Positions 1-8,543 of a DNA stretch of 40,026 bases are shown piece by piece. Origin of the DNA: Synergistales bacterium (lineage in GTDB: Bacteria > Synergistota > Synergistia > Synergistales > Aminiphilaceae). The DNA lies in contig JAIPGA010000014.1 in the NCBI GenBank assembly GCA_021736445.1, forward strand, positions 1 to 40,026, given 5' to 3'. The position numbers and the translations under genes were made by a program. The notes beneath the pieces are model-generated. The model saw only the letters and a program-made list of their open reading frames with translations, searched no databases and was not told the DNA's origin. The stretch's first letter is position 1. Every line of letters begins with the position of its first letter.

Positions 1-127
1 CTTCCAGGTGTTCGGTGGCTTCCGCTACGAAATCGTGCAGGAATTCCTCGTCCATGGCGCTCTCCTCGGCGGATGCCGATCCGTTGATGATCCCGTTGAC
101 GAGGTTGCCGTTCTGTTCGTCGCTCAC
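1..127 (-). CDS. cheA: CheA-like chemotaxis histidine kinase, N-terminal fragment
   Basis: This is the first 42 codons of a gene that runs off the left edge. A GTG start at 127-125 follows a perfect AGGAGG (140-135) by 7 bases, which decides the start. After a polar stretch of about 25 residues comes MDEEFLHDFVAEATEHLE. That is the typical opening of a histidine-phosphotransfer (Hpt) domain of CheA kinases, in which helix A has the pattern DFxxEAxEHLE. The phosphorylated histidine would lie beyond the edge. CheA links methyl-accepting receptors to the flagellar motor through CheY. Other Hpt-containing kinases are possible because only helix A is visible. No neighbouring chemotaxis gene is in the window. 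Confidence 0.55.
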   Translation of the reverse strand, partial: MSDEQNGNLVNGIINGSASAEESAMDEEFLHDFVAEATEHLE

Positions 128-680
128 ACATTCACCTCCTTCCTGTCGATCAATGATGTCTGGTATGCCCCTTCGGCCCCCTTCTGCCCACCCCGCGCCG
201 TATAGCTTTCCCCTCGGAGACGGGTTGCTGTCTCCAGGTCCTCCCTCCCTGTACAGACTCGGCCTCCGGAAGACTGCCGGGGTATGCCGTATCCCTGGAA
301 CCGGAAAGGTCGGGGAACAAAAGACACAAGACAGAGCCCATACCGGCGCACTGCATCTCGTCTCATCCTGTCGGGGACAAAAGACCTGATTCTCCTGAAC
401 TCCAGGTGCCAACGGAAAACATGATAGTGGATTCCCGGCAGAGGTGCAATAGGTTTGTTTTAACTATTCACACCATGCACATAATCACAAGCCCGGGAGG
501 GCAGCCAATACTTTCGTAAATATGCGCACCAACAAAACAGACGATGGTATGCCATGGCATGCTGCAGCAAAGCCCCTGCATCGCTGCCGGGCGCGCAAAA
601 AGGTAGGGTCGCTCCCGGAGGAGGCCCTACCTGTGGTGCAGGGGGTACGCAAAAAACACGGTACAAGCTGGAACGGCTCC
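128..680. other. Intergenic region between cheA-like gene and TRAP operon I
   Basis: About 550 bases without a convincing gene. It holds the terminator of TRAP operon I (597-632), the leader of the cheA-like gene, and a near-exact direct repeat of GTCGGGG(A)ACAAAAGAC at 309-325 and 370-385. Open frames here lack ribosome sites and resemble no family I know. No clear sigma-70 promoter for the cheA-like gene was found. Confidence 0.6.
597..632 (-). terminator. Rho-independent terminator of TRAP operon I
   Basis: On the minus strand AGGTAGGG and CCCTACCT form an 8-bp outer stem (632-625 with 608-601). The inner CTCC/GGAG pairs extend it. Five T residues follow (601-597). It lies 48 bases beyond the dctM stop codon at 681, where the operon should end. 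Confidence 0.75.
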
Positions 681-1994
681 CTATCTGAACAGGAGATTCG
701 GCAGCCACATCACCAGCTGCGGGAAGATGATGCACAGGGTCAGACAGATCAGCTGGGTGATGACAAAGGGCGTGATGGAACGGTAGATATCCGTCATGGT
801 CAGCCCCTTGGGAGCGATTCCCTTCATCATGAACAGCATGGTGCCGAAGGGCGGCGTCAGGTAGCCGGTCTGGGTGTTGACGGCGTAGAGCACGCCGAGC
901 CAGAGGGGATCGAAGCCGTACATGGGGAGCAGCGGCAGCAGAATGGGGAGGGTGATCATCAGGATGCTCCATGCATCGATCACCAGCCCCAGGAGGAACC
1001 AGACCACCTGGATGGCGATCAGCATGGTCCACCAGCCGATCTCGTACTTCTCCACCAGACCGGTCACCATCCTCGAGGCTCCCAGCCCCATGTAGACGGC
1101 GGCGAAGGCCTGGGCGGAAAAGAGGATCCACATCATGAAGCCCTGGACCTTGATTGTGGCGTTGGCGGCGTCCTTGATCAGCTGCCAGTTCAGGCGACGA
1201 TGGAGGGCGCTGCAGATGAAGGCGCCGAAGGCACCCACGGCGGCCGCCTCGGTGGGGGTGGCGATCCCCGTATAGATCGACCCAAGCACCGAGGTGATCA
1301 GAACAAAGGGAAGGATGACCCCCTTGAGGGAGGAGATCTTGGCATCCCAGTCGGCCCTCTCTTCGGCGGGAAGGGGAGGCCCGAGGTTGGGGTTGCGGTA
1401 GCACTTGATCAGTATGTACCCGATGATCAGGGAGGAGCAGAGCAGCCCGGCGCTCATCCCCCCGGCGAAGAGCTCGCCGATGGAGACCTGGGCGATGGTT
1501 CCGTAGAGGACCAGCGCGATGCTGGGCGGAATGAGCGGTCCCAGCACACCGCCGGCCAGGATCGAACCCGTGGCCAGCCTCTTGTCGTAGCCACGCTTCA
1601 GCATGGCGGGGAGGGCCATGACGCCCATGACGACCACACCGGTGGAGGCGATCCCAGACATGGCGGCGATCAGGGTGCAGGCGATCACCGTCCCCACCGC
1701 CAGCCCGCCCCGGAGGGAACCCATCCAGCGGTACATCATCTCGTAGAGATCCTCGGCCACACCGGAACGTTCGAGCACCGTCGCCATCAGTACAAAGAGC
1801 GGGGCGGCGACCAGTGTCGTGGTGGACATCATGGAGAAGGTCCGGGCCACGATGATAAAGAGCGATTCGGGACCCCAGAATATAGCGGTAAAAACAGTGC
1901 CCAGTCCTCCAAGCACAAATGCCACAGGCAACCCCAGGGCCAGCAGAAGGAACATGCTTCCAAACAGATAGATCGAAATAAGCCCTATATCCAT
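681..1994 (-). CDS. dctM: TRAP transporter large permease subunit (DctM)
   Basis: A 437-residue polytopic membrane protein, the usual length of DctM, the subunit that forms the Na+-coupled transport path. Hydrophobic segments run throughout, starting from residue 5. Family motifs are visible: GVLGPLIPPSIALVLYG in the middle and NTQTGYLTPPFGTMLFMMKG near the end. The ATG at 1994 follows GAGGTG. The gene lies 9 bases after dctQ and is the last of dctP-dctQ-dctM, followed by a terminator. It would take a carboxylate or similar small acid delivered by the DctP protein. The sequence does not show which substrate. Confidence 0.93.
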   Translation of the reverse strand: MDIGLISIYLFGSMFLLLALGLPVAFVLGGLGTVFTAIFWGPESLFIIVARTFSMMSTTTLVAAPLFVLMATVLERSGVAEDLYEMMYRWMGSLRGGLAVGTVIACTLIAAMSGIASTGVVVMGVMALPAMLKRGYDKRLATGSILAGGVLGPLIPPSIALVLYGTIAQVSIGELFAGGMSAGLLCSSLIIGYILIKCYRNPNLGPPLPAEERADWDAKISSLKGVILPFVLITSVLGSIYTGIATPTEAAAVGAFGAFICSALHRRLNWQLIKDAANATIKVQGFMMWILFSAQAFAAVYMGLGASRMVTGLVEKYEIGWWTMLIAIQVVWFLLGLVIDAWSILMITLPILLPLLPMYGFDPLWLGVLYAVNTQTGYLTPPFGTMLFMMKGIAPKGLTMTDIYRSITPFVITQLICLTLCIIFPQLVMWLPNLLFR

Positions 1995-2003
1995 AACTTC
2001 ACC

Positions 2004-2558
2004 TCATTCACCGATCGCACTGGTGCCGGCGTCGGTGTCGGTCTTGGTGACAAGCTCGCGGCCGGTCACGGCGGCGTAGAGGTCCCTGATGGTTTTGGTG
2101 GTGCCCTGAAGCAGAACAAGCGCAGCCGCCAGGGGTATCGTCAGCTTGACCGGCCAGAGCGGGGGACCCCATGTGCTGTTGGAGTACTCCAGCACCGACA
2201 GACTGTCCCAGGCCCAGGGAATGCCTTGCCACAACAGCGTTCCCACAAAGGCGTAGAACATCGTCCAGGTACAGAGATCGACAATGGCTCTGGCCCTCGT
2301 CCGGAAGAACTGGTAGAAGACCTCCACGTTGACAAAGGCCTTCCACCGGAGGGCGTAGGCCCCTCCTATGACGAAGTGGGCGCCGAAGAGCATGCAGGAG
2401 GTCTCGTGGGCCCAGATCGTGGGGCTGTCGAAGACATACCGCATCATCACCTCGAACACCAGAACGAGCATGATCGGGTAGACCAGGAACCCCACGATCC
2501 TGCCCACCCAGTCGTTCATGTTGTCAACAAAGTCTACATAACCTATTATGAATTTCAA
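2004..2558 (-). CDS. dctQ: TRAP transporter small permease subunit (DctQ)
   Basis: A 184-residue protein with four hydrophobic segments (about 15-35, 48-70, 90-112 and 130-155), the standard DctQ topology. The segment WAHETSCMLFGAHFVIGGAYAL matches the conserved second helix region of the family. The best start is TTG at 2558, six bases after GAGGTG; an in-frame ATG at 2519 is the alternative. DctQ assembles with DctM in the membrane. A long hairpin separates it from dctP upstream, and dctM follows after 9 bases. The last 25 residues are polar and probably cytoplasmic. Confidence 0.9.
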   Translation of the reverse strand: MKFIIGYVDFVDNMNDWVGRIVGFLVYPIMLVLVFEVMMRYVFDSPTIWAHETSCMLFGAHFVIGGAYALRWKAFVNVEVFYQFFRTRARAIVDLCTWTMFYAFVGTLLWQGIPWAWDSLSVLEYSNSTWGPPLWPVKLTIPLAAALVLLQGTTKTIRDLYAAVTGRELVTKTDTDAGTSAIGE

Positions 2559-2596
2559 TCACGTCACCTCACCCGATGCCTGCCTGTCGATAACGA

Positions 2597-2636
2597 AAGA
2601 GCGCCCCTTCCGCAAAAGGGGCACCCTCCCGCTCTT
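2597..2636 (-). terminator. Intercistronic hairpin between dctP and dctQ
   Basis: Two nested stems: outer AAGAGCG/CGCTCTT (2597-2603 with 2630-2636) and inner GCCCCTT/AAGGGGC (2603-2609 with 2616-2622). No good T-run follows on the minus strand. A hairpin here fits partial termination or 3'-end protection of the dctP message, which would give more binding protein than permease. That role is inferred. Confidence 0.5.
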
Positions 2637-2642
2637 CAGGAG

Positions 2643-3719
2643 CTACTGGTCGGAATCGATATAGCCGTAATCCCTCATGAACTGCTTGACGATCCTGATC
2701 CCCTCGACAACCCGGGGGTCCTTGGGACCGATATCCTCGGAGACCCGCTCCAGATAGGGCAGGGAGAACTCCTGGGTGATCGTCTTCACATCTTCCTCTC
2801 CCCATTCGATGTACTCGGTGCCCCACTCGGGGAAGGACTTGTTGAACATCTCGCGTCTCTGCCGGGAACAGACGTCGGCAAAATCCTGGTTGAAGGCCAG
2901 GGCCGCCGTCTCCACGATCGCCTGGAGATCCGGGGGCAGCTCGTCCCAGGCCTTCTGCGACACCCAGAGCTCCATGCCCTGCGGCACCTGCCAGGCCGGA
3001 CCGATGAAGTAGGGGCAGACCTCGTAGAGCTTCAGGTCGCGGTAGAGCCACCAGGCCGTTCCGCTGCCGTCCAGTGTGCCCGTGGCGATGGCCATGTAGG
3101 TCTCGGGGTGGGGCAGCATGACCGGCGCCGCACCGAAGTGCTCCATGGTGTCCGACATGGCGCCGAAGAAACGCACCTTGAAGCCTTCCAGGTCTTCGAC
3201 ACCGTAGAGCGGCTCCTTGCTCCAGAAGTAGGTGTTCCCCACACTGTGGGTACCCAGGAAATGGATGCCTTCCTCGGCCAGGCCTTCTCCGATCAGCCTG
3301 TCGATTCCCCGGTGGTGGTAGAGCTCGTTGAACTCCTCGGTGGAACGGGTGACGAAGGGAGGCAGGTTACCCGCCTGCAGCCACCCCACGGGGAGCGAGC
3401 CCCTCCAGAAGAGGGAACTGGTGTTGGCGATCTGGATCATGTTATGCTGCAAAGCGGGGAAGACCTCCTGGTAGTCTACCAGCTCTCCCGCGTAGTGCAG
3501 GGTGATATCCAGACGCCCGTCGGACATCTCGCGGATCCTCTCGATAAAGGGAGGGATCACATATTCGGTGGCAAGGGCTCCGGGGGGATGGTGGCTCTGG
3601 AATTTCCAGTGGTATACCTTCTTGTCGTCCGCCGAGGCCTGCGGGGGCGCACCCAGCACAAGCAGGCCGACAGCTACGAAAACGATCAGGACCAATGCAG
3701 CCAGATTTCTCGTCTTCAA
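2643..3719 (-). CDS. dctP: TRAP transporter periplasmic substrate-binding protein (DctP)
   Basis: A DctP-family solute receptor of 358 residues. I place the start at TTG 3719, eight bases after a perfect AGGAGG. This gives MKTRN followed by a hydrophobic signal peptide ending near the ASA of PPQASADD (about residue 30). The mature part shows family features: KFQSHHPPG at its start, DLEGFKVRFFGAMSDTMEHFGAAPV with the conserved arginine that usually pairs with a substrate carboxylate, and an aromatic-rich GTAWWLYRDLKLYE segment. It is the first gene of operon I, so the permease substrate is set by this protein. The ligand cannot be read from sequence. The frame continues upstream to 3830 without a ribosome site. 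Confidence 0.9.
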   Translation of the reverse strand: MKTRNLAALVLIVFVAVGLLVLGAPPQASADDKKVYHWKFQSHHPPGALATEYVIPPFIERIREMSDGRLDITLHYAGELVDYQEVFPALQHNMIQIANTSSLFWRGSLPVGWLQAGNLPPFVTRSTEEFNELYHHRGIDRLIGEGLAEEGIHFLGTHSVGNTYFWSKEPLYGVEDLEGFKVRFFGAMSDTMEHFGAAPVMLPHPETYMAIATGTLDGSGTAWWLYRDLKLYEVCPYFIGPAWQVPQGMELWVSQKAWDELPPDLQAIVETAALAFNQDFADVCSRQRREMFNKSFPEWGTEYIEWGEEDVKTITQEFSLPYLERVSEDIGPKDPRVVEGIRIVKQFMRDYGYIDSDQ

Positions 3720-3902
3720 CAAAACCGCCTCCTTCAGATCATGAACTCGGACTCTCTCCCACACGCCACTGGTTGTATGGGCATCACCTCCCCGCATTCC
3801 GGTTCGGGACAACCGGGGACGACGCGGCAAAGGGGCCGCCGGTATCTTTCTCCAGTCACCCCGCCATCACATCCGTACAGAACCAAAAAACAGCTTGCCG
3901 AC

Positions 3903-3931
3903 AGTCTATAGGACACGCCACATCGGGTCAA
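3903..3931 (-). promoter_or_regulatory. Candidate sigma-70 promoter of TRAP operon I
   Basis: On the minus strand TTGACC (3931-3926) is followed after 17 bases by TAGACT (3908-3903), or after 15 bases by TATAGA (3910-3905). A second TTGACA lies just upstream (3947-3942). The leader to the dctP start would be about 180 bases. Confidence 0.4.
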
Positions 3932-3998
3932 CACTTTGGAATGTCAAGGCACCAGGGTACTGGAACCACGGAAACCGAAGAGGACGCACCGGTCCCGC

Positions 3999-4838
3999 TC
4001 AGCCTCGCACGGGCTGCCGGGCGACGAAGATCTGCTCGTAGACGAGGATGACGCCGGTGGTCACCGTGGTGAGGATGATGGCCAGGGCGTCGGCGGCATT
4101 GATGTCGGCGGCCACCTCGGAGACATGGGTATAGATGACCAGAGGAAGGATCTTGACGCCTGTGCCCGTAAGGGCGAAGGCGGTACCGAAGGCCCCCATG
4201 CTCACCGCAAAGAGCAGGGAGGAACCGGCCAGTACCGACGGCGCCAGCATGGGCAGCAGCACCTTGAAAAACACCGTAGCCGGACGGGCGCCGAGGCTCG
4301 ACGCCGCCTCCACCTGCGACCAGTCGGCGTTGGACCAGGCGGCCACCATGGTGAGGATCATCCGGGGGATCAGAAAGTAGAGGTAGGCCACCACAAGGCC
4401 CCGCCAGGTAAAGAGGAACTCCGAGAACTCCAGGGGATTGATGCCGAAGAAACGCTGCATGAGCAGCGTGAAGAAGCCGCTGGTCCCCAGCAGGATGATA
4501 AAGGAAAAGCCCACGATGAGCCCGCTGAAGGTCAGCGGCACCGCCGTCAGCGCCAGCGAAAAGGAGCGGACGCCGCCTCTGGTCTTGTGGATGGCGTAGG
4601 AAACCGGCACACCCAGCAAGGTCCCCAGAAAGGCGGTGCTCAGGGAGAGGATCAGACTGGTGGCCAGCGACTCCCGGTAGAGATTGCGGAAGATGAGCAG
4701 CGAGTAGTTGCCGAGGGAGAGCCTGCCGTCGACCCACAGGCTCTCCCACAGCACCAGGGCAAGGGGCCAGACCAGGAAGAGCAGGATCAGCGCTCCCAGC
4801 GGAAGCAAAAGTAGATAGGTCAGCCCCCTGCGTTCCAT
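3999..4838 (-). CDS. ABC transporter permease, second of operon
   Basis: A 279-residue inner-membrane permease with about six hydrophobic segments. The binding-protein-dependent transport (EAA) loop is visible as QVEAASSLGARPATVFFKVLLPML, with the usual EAA---G spacing that docks on the ATPase. It resembles permeases of iron(III), spermidine/putrescine and 2-aminoethylphosphonate importers. The gene begins 6 bases after the binding-protein gene and is last in its operon. The partner permease is the first gene, at 7533-8363. No strong terminator follows before 3931. The substrate is not determinable from sequence. Confidence 0.85.
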   Translation of the reverse strand: MERRGLTYLLLLPLGALILLFLVWPLALVLWESLWVDGRLSLGNYSLLIFRNLYRESLATSLILSLSTAFLGTLLGVPVSYAIHKTRGGVRSFSLALTAVPLTFSGLIVGFSFIILLGTSGFFTLLMQRFFGINPLEFSEFLFTWRGLVVAYLYFLIPRMILTMVAAWSNADWSQVEAASSLGARPATVFFKVLLPMLAPSVLAGSSLLFAVSMGAFGTAFALTGTGVKILPLVIYTHVSEVAADINAADALAIILTTVTTGVILVYEQIFVARQPVRG

Positions 4839-4844
4839 GATTCC

Positions 4845-5930
4845 CTAGTCCTCTCCCAGCACCTTGCTGCCCCACATCCGGGCGGCCTCTTCCTGCACGG
4901 ACTGCGCCTTGATCCAGTCCACATCCTGGGCGCGGTCATAGTCCGAGGCGGGCAGAAACTTGCCGGCCACCTCTTCGGGCAGCTCCACACCCGGCACGGA
5001 GGGCCGGACGAAGCCCTTGGCGAAGATCCCCTGCCCCTTGTCGGTCATGATGAAGTTCAGCCAGAGCTTGGCCGTATTGGGGTGCGGGGCGCCTTCCACC
5101 ATGCTGATGGCGTAGGGAGCGGTGATGGTGCCCTCTTCGGGGATCACCAGGTCCACGGCGTCGCCGAGACCGGCGATGTACTTGGCACGGTAGCCGTTCC
5201 AGTCGTAGGTGATCCAGACCGGGATCTCCCCCTTGACGAACTTGTCAAAGGGCGTGGTCTTCTCGATAAGCCGCACGTTGCCGGCCTGCTGCAGCTCGGC
5301 AAGGTAGTCGATGCCCGGGCTCATGTCGTCCAGATCGCCGCCGTGGGCGTAGGTGGTGGCGATGGTCAGGGCGTAGCCGATCCCCGTGGTTCTGGGATCC
5401 AGATAGACAACGGACTTCCTGAAGCGCTTGTCGAGGAGTTCCTCCCAGGACGTGGGGGTCTCGGAGACCAGGCGCTTGTTGATCACGAAGACCACCGTGC
5501 CCTTGTGGATGGAGAACCACTTGCCCTCGGGATGGCGGATCATCTCGGGCAGCCTCTCGAAGTTCACCGGCTTGAAGGGCGCCGTCAGCCCCTTCTCGGC
5601 GGCCAGTGCGCCGAAGGGCATGAAGTAGTAGGCCGTGTCGGCCTGAGGGTTGTTGCTCTCCTTCTCCAGACGGACCACCGTCGCGCCGCTGCCCAGATCG
5701 TTGTAGTTGATCTGGATGCCGTACCGCTCGGTGAAGGCGTCGAACTGCCCCTGCCAGTTGGCCCAGGTGGGTCCCGTATCGTAGCTGTTCAGACCGCCCT
5801 CTTCCCTGGCCTTCTCCCAGAGCTCGCGCTCGCCGGGATAGAGCTCCTCGTCAAAGGCCACCGCAACAGCCGTCAGGGCAAAAACCAGCCCGACAGCAAG
5901 CACCAGAACCTTCCACGCACTCAATCGCAT
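4845..5930 (-). CDS. ABC transporter extracellular solute-binding protein
   Basis: A periplasmic binding protein of 361 residues with a signal peptide (MRLSAWK, hydrophobic core, VAVAFDEE). Three in-frame starts lie close together. ATG 5930 is ten bases after AGGAGG (5946-5941) and keeps the classic signal peptide, whereas ATG 5936 is only four bases away. The fold looks like the FbpA/PotD/PhnS-type type II binding proteins, with WITYDWNGYRAKYIAGLG around the hinge and the C-terminal segment ANTAKLWLNFIMTDKGQ-like (here PNTAKLWLNFIMTDKGQ). Candidate ligands in this group are ferric iron, polyamines, thiamine and phosphonates. I cannot choose among them. Confidence 0.83.
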   Translation of the reverse strand: MRLSAWKVLVLAVGLVFALTAVAVAFDEELYPGERELWEKAREEGGLNSYDTGPTWANWQGQFDAFTERYGIQINYNDLGSGATVVRLEKESNNPQADTAYYFMPFGALAAEKGLTAPFKPVNFERLPEMIRHPEGKWFSIHKGTVVFVINKRLVSETPTSWEELLDKRFRKSVVYLDPRTTGIGYALTIATTYAHGGDLDDMSPGIDYLAELQQAGNVRLIEKTTPFDKFVKGEIPVWITYDWNGYRAKYIAGLGDAVDLVIPEEGTITAPYAISMVEGAPHPNTAKLWLNFIMTDKGQGIFAKGFVRPSVPGVELPEEVAGKFLPASDYDRAQDVDWIKAQSVQEEAARMWGSKVLGED

Positions 5931-5980
5931 TGCCATCAACCTCCTCTGTGTGATCGGCGCTCGCAGCGCCGGTATTCCCG

Positions 5981-7039
5981 CTACAGGTCTTCCTTCGACA
6001 GGGGCACCAGCCTCCCGTCGGCGGCGTCGAAACGGACGCAGAGCGGATCGCCGGGGGTGAAACGCCGCTCTTCGGCATTGAGCAGATCCACAATCATCCG
6101 CTGATCCTCCACATCCAGCGCCAGGCGCAGCAGCGGACCCAGAAAGACCTGGCCGGCCACCACACCCTTGAGCACATTCACCGCTCCCTCATCCCCGCAG
6201 TGGGGTTCCAGACGTTCCGGCCTGATGGAGAGCAGACAGGGCCCCCTCTGCACCGTGGTATCCTCCACCTGGAGTTCCCGGCCGCGCCATCGGACCCGAC
6301 CGGGACCGACCGCCTCCGCCTCCAGCAGATTGTTGACCCCCACGAAATCGGCCACAAAGGCGCTCTGCGGCCGTGAGTAGATCTCCCAGGGGCTCCCCAC
6401 CTGGGCGATGCGTCCCTGCTCCATCAGCGCCACCCGGTCGGAGATGGAGAGGGCCTCCTCCTGGTCGTGGGTCACATAGATGGTGGTGATGCCGCTCTCC
6501 CGCTGGATCCGTTTGATCTCGAAACGGAGGTTGTTGCGCACCTTGGCATCCAGGGCGGAGAGCGGCTCGTCCAGAAGAAGCACCTCCGGATCGATGGCCA
6601 GCGCCCGGGCCAGGGCCACCCGCTGCTGCTGTCCGCCGGAGAGCTCCCTGGGGGAGAAGGCGCCACGGTCGCCGAGGCCCACCAGTGCAAGATATTCGTC
6701 GGCACGCTGCCGGACCTCGTCTTCGGCCATCTTTCGCACCCGCAGACCGAAGGCCACGTTGTCGTAGGCCGTCATGTTGGGGAAGAGGGCGTAGTTCTGG
6801 AAGACGATGCCCACCTTCCGGTCGCGGACCTTCACACCCCACATGGAACGGCCGCCGATGGCGATCTCGCCGCTGTCGGGGGTGATGAAACCGGCGATGA
6901 GACGGAGCGTGGTGGTCTTGCCGCAGCCCGACGGCCCCACGATGGAGAGGAATTCACCGTCCTCCGCGGAGAGGGAGAAGGCCTCCACGGCCTTGACGTT
7001 GCCAAAGGAGCGGGAGACATCCCTCAGCACCACGCTCAC
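5981..7039 (-). CDS. ABC transporter ATP-binding protein with TOBE domain
   Basis: A 352-residue ATPase of the PotA/FbpC type. Visible motifs are Walker A GPSGCGKTT (about 34-42), Q-loop VFQNYALFPNMT, signature LSGGQQQR, Walker B VLLLDEPLSALD and switch histidine YVTHDQEEA. The last 110 residues form a TOBE-type domain (LLSIRPERLEP), found in importers of iron, polyamines, maltose and phosphonate. The GTG start overlaps the stop of the LOG-like gene by four bases, so the two are translationally coupled. It would power the two permeases of this operon. Confidence 0.92.
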   Translation of the reverse strand: MSVVLRDVSRSFGNVKAVEAFSLSAEDGEFLSIVGPSGCGKTTTLRLIAGFITPDSGEIAIGGRSMWGVKVRDRKVGIVFQNYALFPNMTAYDNVAFGLRVRKMAEDEVRQRADEYLALVGLGDRGAFSPRELSGGQQQRVALARALAIDPEVLLLDEPLSALDAKVRNNLRFEIKRIQRESGITTIYVTHDQEEALSISDRVALMEQGRIAQVGSPWEIYSRPQSAFVADFVGVNNLLEAEAVGPGRVRWRGRELQVEDTTVQRGPCLLSIRPERLEPHCGDEGAVNVLKGVVAGQVFLGPLLRLALDVEDQRMIVDLLNAEERRFTPGDPLCVRFDAADGRLVPLSKEDL

Positions 7040-7536
7040 CGTTCGGCCCTCTTCCGCAGCAGCTCCACGACAGCCTCCGCCGCCTCCTCGGGGCTCTCCA
7101 CAGCGGTCAGGGGCACGGGATCACCCTGCTCGTCCCGGACCTGGAATGTCTTGTAGGCCACGATCGGTTTGCCCGCCCGGAGGGCGAAGGCGATCTCCGA
7201 AAGCGTCCCGAAGCCGCCGTCCAGGGCCGCCACCACCTGTCCGGCAGTGGCGACAGCGAGGTTCCTGGCTTCACCCAGGCCTGTCACGATAGGCAGGGAG
7301 ACCCAGGGATTGGCCTCCTCCAGCGAATGGGGCAGCAGGCCGACGGAAAAGCCGCCTCCCTCGGCGACGCCCCGGCAGACACCTTCCATCACGCCCCCCC
7401 TGCCGCCGCAGACGACGGTGATCCCCTGTTCCGCCAGGAGGCGGCCCAGTGTACGGGCCGCTTCGTAGAGCTCCTCCGAAGGCGTGGAGGAGCCGATCAC
7501 GCTGACCACAGGGGGGCGAACATTTGCATCCGTCAT
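7036..7536 (-). CDS. LOG-like Rossmann-fold nucleotide-binding protein
   Basis: A 166-residue soluble protein related to the lysine-decarboxylase-like (LOG/DprA-superfamily) proteins, close to the TIGR00725 group. Features are VSVIGSSTPSEE at the N-terminus, the glycine-rich VVCGGRGGVMEGVCRGVAEGGG where the family has its PGGxGT-related phosphate-binding loop region, and ALDGGFGTLSEIAFALRAGKP. LOG proteins hydrolyse nucleotide 5'-monophosphates at the N-glycosidic bond, but members of this subgroup have no established role. The start is ATG 7536, after AGGAGG, and overlaps the permease stop as ATGA. Its place between permease and ATPase genes is unusual for an uptake operon. Function is left open. 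Confidence 0.8.
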   Translation of the reverse strand: MTDANVRPPVVSVIGSSTPSEELYEAARTLGRLLAEQGITVVCGGRGGVMEGVCRGVAEGGGFSVGLLPHSLEEANPWVSLPIVTGLGEARNLAVATAGQVVAALDGGFGTLSEIAFALRAGKPIVAYKTFQVRDEQGDPVPLTAVESPEEAAEAVVELLRKRAER

Positions 7537-8363
7537 GAGGTACCTCCTCCCAGAACCGCCTGTGTGCCTCCGGTGCCGAAGAGGCGGCCCAACAGGATCA
7601 CGCCGAGCAGCGTGAAGAGACTCATGGTCACCAGCACCATCGTGGCGGCGCAGGCAAAGCCTGTCCCCACGTAGAACGCCTGGTAGAGCACCACCGGATA
7701 GGTCTGGCTGGCCGAACTGGTCACCATCACGGCCAGCTGGAACTCGCCCAGCGACATGGCGAAGGTCATCAGCGCCCCCGAGGTGAGGCCGGGCAGCAGG
7801 TTGGGGAGCAGCACCTTCCGGGCCATGAAGAGCGGCCCCGCACCGAGCGAAAGCCCCGCCTCCTCCAGACGCTGCCAGCCGATCATCTCGATGTTGGCCA
7901 TCAAGGGGCGCACCATGAAAGGCAGTGTGTAGACGGCGTGGGCGCCCAGCAGCAGCTGCCAGGTACCCACAAGGGAAAAGAAATCCCAGTTGTAGGCCTG
8001 CACCAGACCGAGCCCCATCACCACCGGCGGCACGGCGATGGGGAGCAGGACCAGGAAATTCATCAGGGAATGGAGCCGGCGCTTGCCCAGCACGTGGACG
8101 GCGTAGACAGCGGGGATGGCCACGGCGGCGTTGACCAGCACGGCCAGGGAGGCCACCAGAAGACTCGTCAGGATGGCCTTGTAGTACATGGCCTGGGAGA
8201 AGACCTTGGCGTACCACTCCCAGGTGAAGCCCTCGGGAAGAAGCGTCCCGAACCAGCGCTCGCCCACCGAACCCACTGCAAGCAGCGCAATGGGCGCCAC
8301 CACATAGGCGAAATAGAGCAATCCGCCTGCAGCGAGTGCGGTTTTCCGAACCATGGCGGGCAC
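7533..8363 (-). CDS. ABC transporter permease, first of operon
   Basis: A 276-residue inner-membrane permease with about six hydrophobic segments. Its EAA loop is visible as RLEEAGLSLGAGPLFMARKVLLPNL. It pairs with the permease at 3999-4838, giving the two-permease architecture of iron, polyamine and aminophosphonate importers. The start is GTG 8363, six bases after GGAGG; an ATG three codons later is an alternative. A promoter with consensus spacing lies 70-100 bases upstream. The order permease, LOG-like protein, ATPase, binding protein, permease indicates one transcript. Confidence 0.87.
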   Translation of the reverse strand: MPAMVRKTALAAGGLLYFAYVVAPIALLAVGSVGERWFGTLLPEGFTWEWYAKVFSQAMYYKAILTSLLVASLAVLVNAAVAIPAVYAVHVLGKRRLHSLMNFLVLLPIAVPPVVMGLGLVQAYNWDFFSLVGTWQLLLGAHAVYTLPFMVRPLMANIEMIGWQRLEEAGLSLGAGPLFMARKVLLPNLLPGLTSGALMTFAMSLGEFQLAVMVTSSASQTYPVVLYQAFYVGTGFACAATMVLVTMSLFTLLGVILLGRLFGTGGTQAVLGGGTS

Positions 8364-8431
8364 CTTCTTCCTCCGGAATTTTTACAGCGGGAACACAGGG
8401 AGTACAGAGGGGAGTGTTGCCTTCACTGTAA

Positions 8432-8460
8432 AGTGTACACACCACCCCCTCCGTGGTCAA
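8432..8460 (-). promoter_or_regulatory. Sigma-70 promoter of the ABC operon
   Basis: On the minus strand TTGACC (8460-8455), a 17-base spacer and TACACT (8437-8432). Transcription would start near 8425. The dyad CACTGTAAAGTG (8424-8435) lies across the -10/+1 area and could bind a regulator. Confidence 0.6.
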
Positions 8461-8543
8461 TCCTGCAACACGTTCATGGAGGTTACAGTCCCGCTACAAT
8501 CCTGCCACCCGACGCCGGGCAAGCACAGCTCCGGCGGGCGGCA

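Noticed and set aside
546-560. The ATGCCATGGCAT palindrome as an operator
   Set aside because: It lies downstream of the TRAP terminator, near no promoter, and short palindromes of this kind occur by chance.
522-3911. A 1,129-codon open frame on plus across TRAP operon I
   Set aside because: It is antisense to three well-recognised TRAP genes, and its protein is a His/Gly/Asp/Gln-rich string typical of the reverse frame of GC-rich genes.
7537-8460. An N-terminal extension fusing a long Arg/Gly-rich stretch to the LOG-like protein
   Set aside because: The extension overlaps the permease gene in another frame. The true start has a ribosome site and an ATGA overlap.
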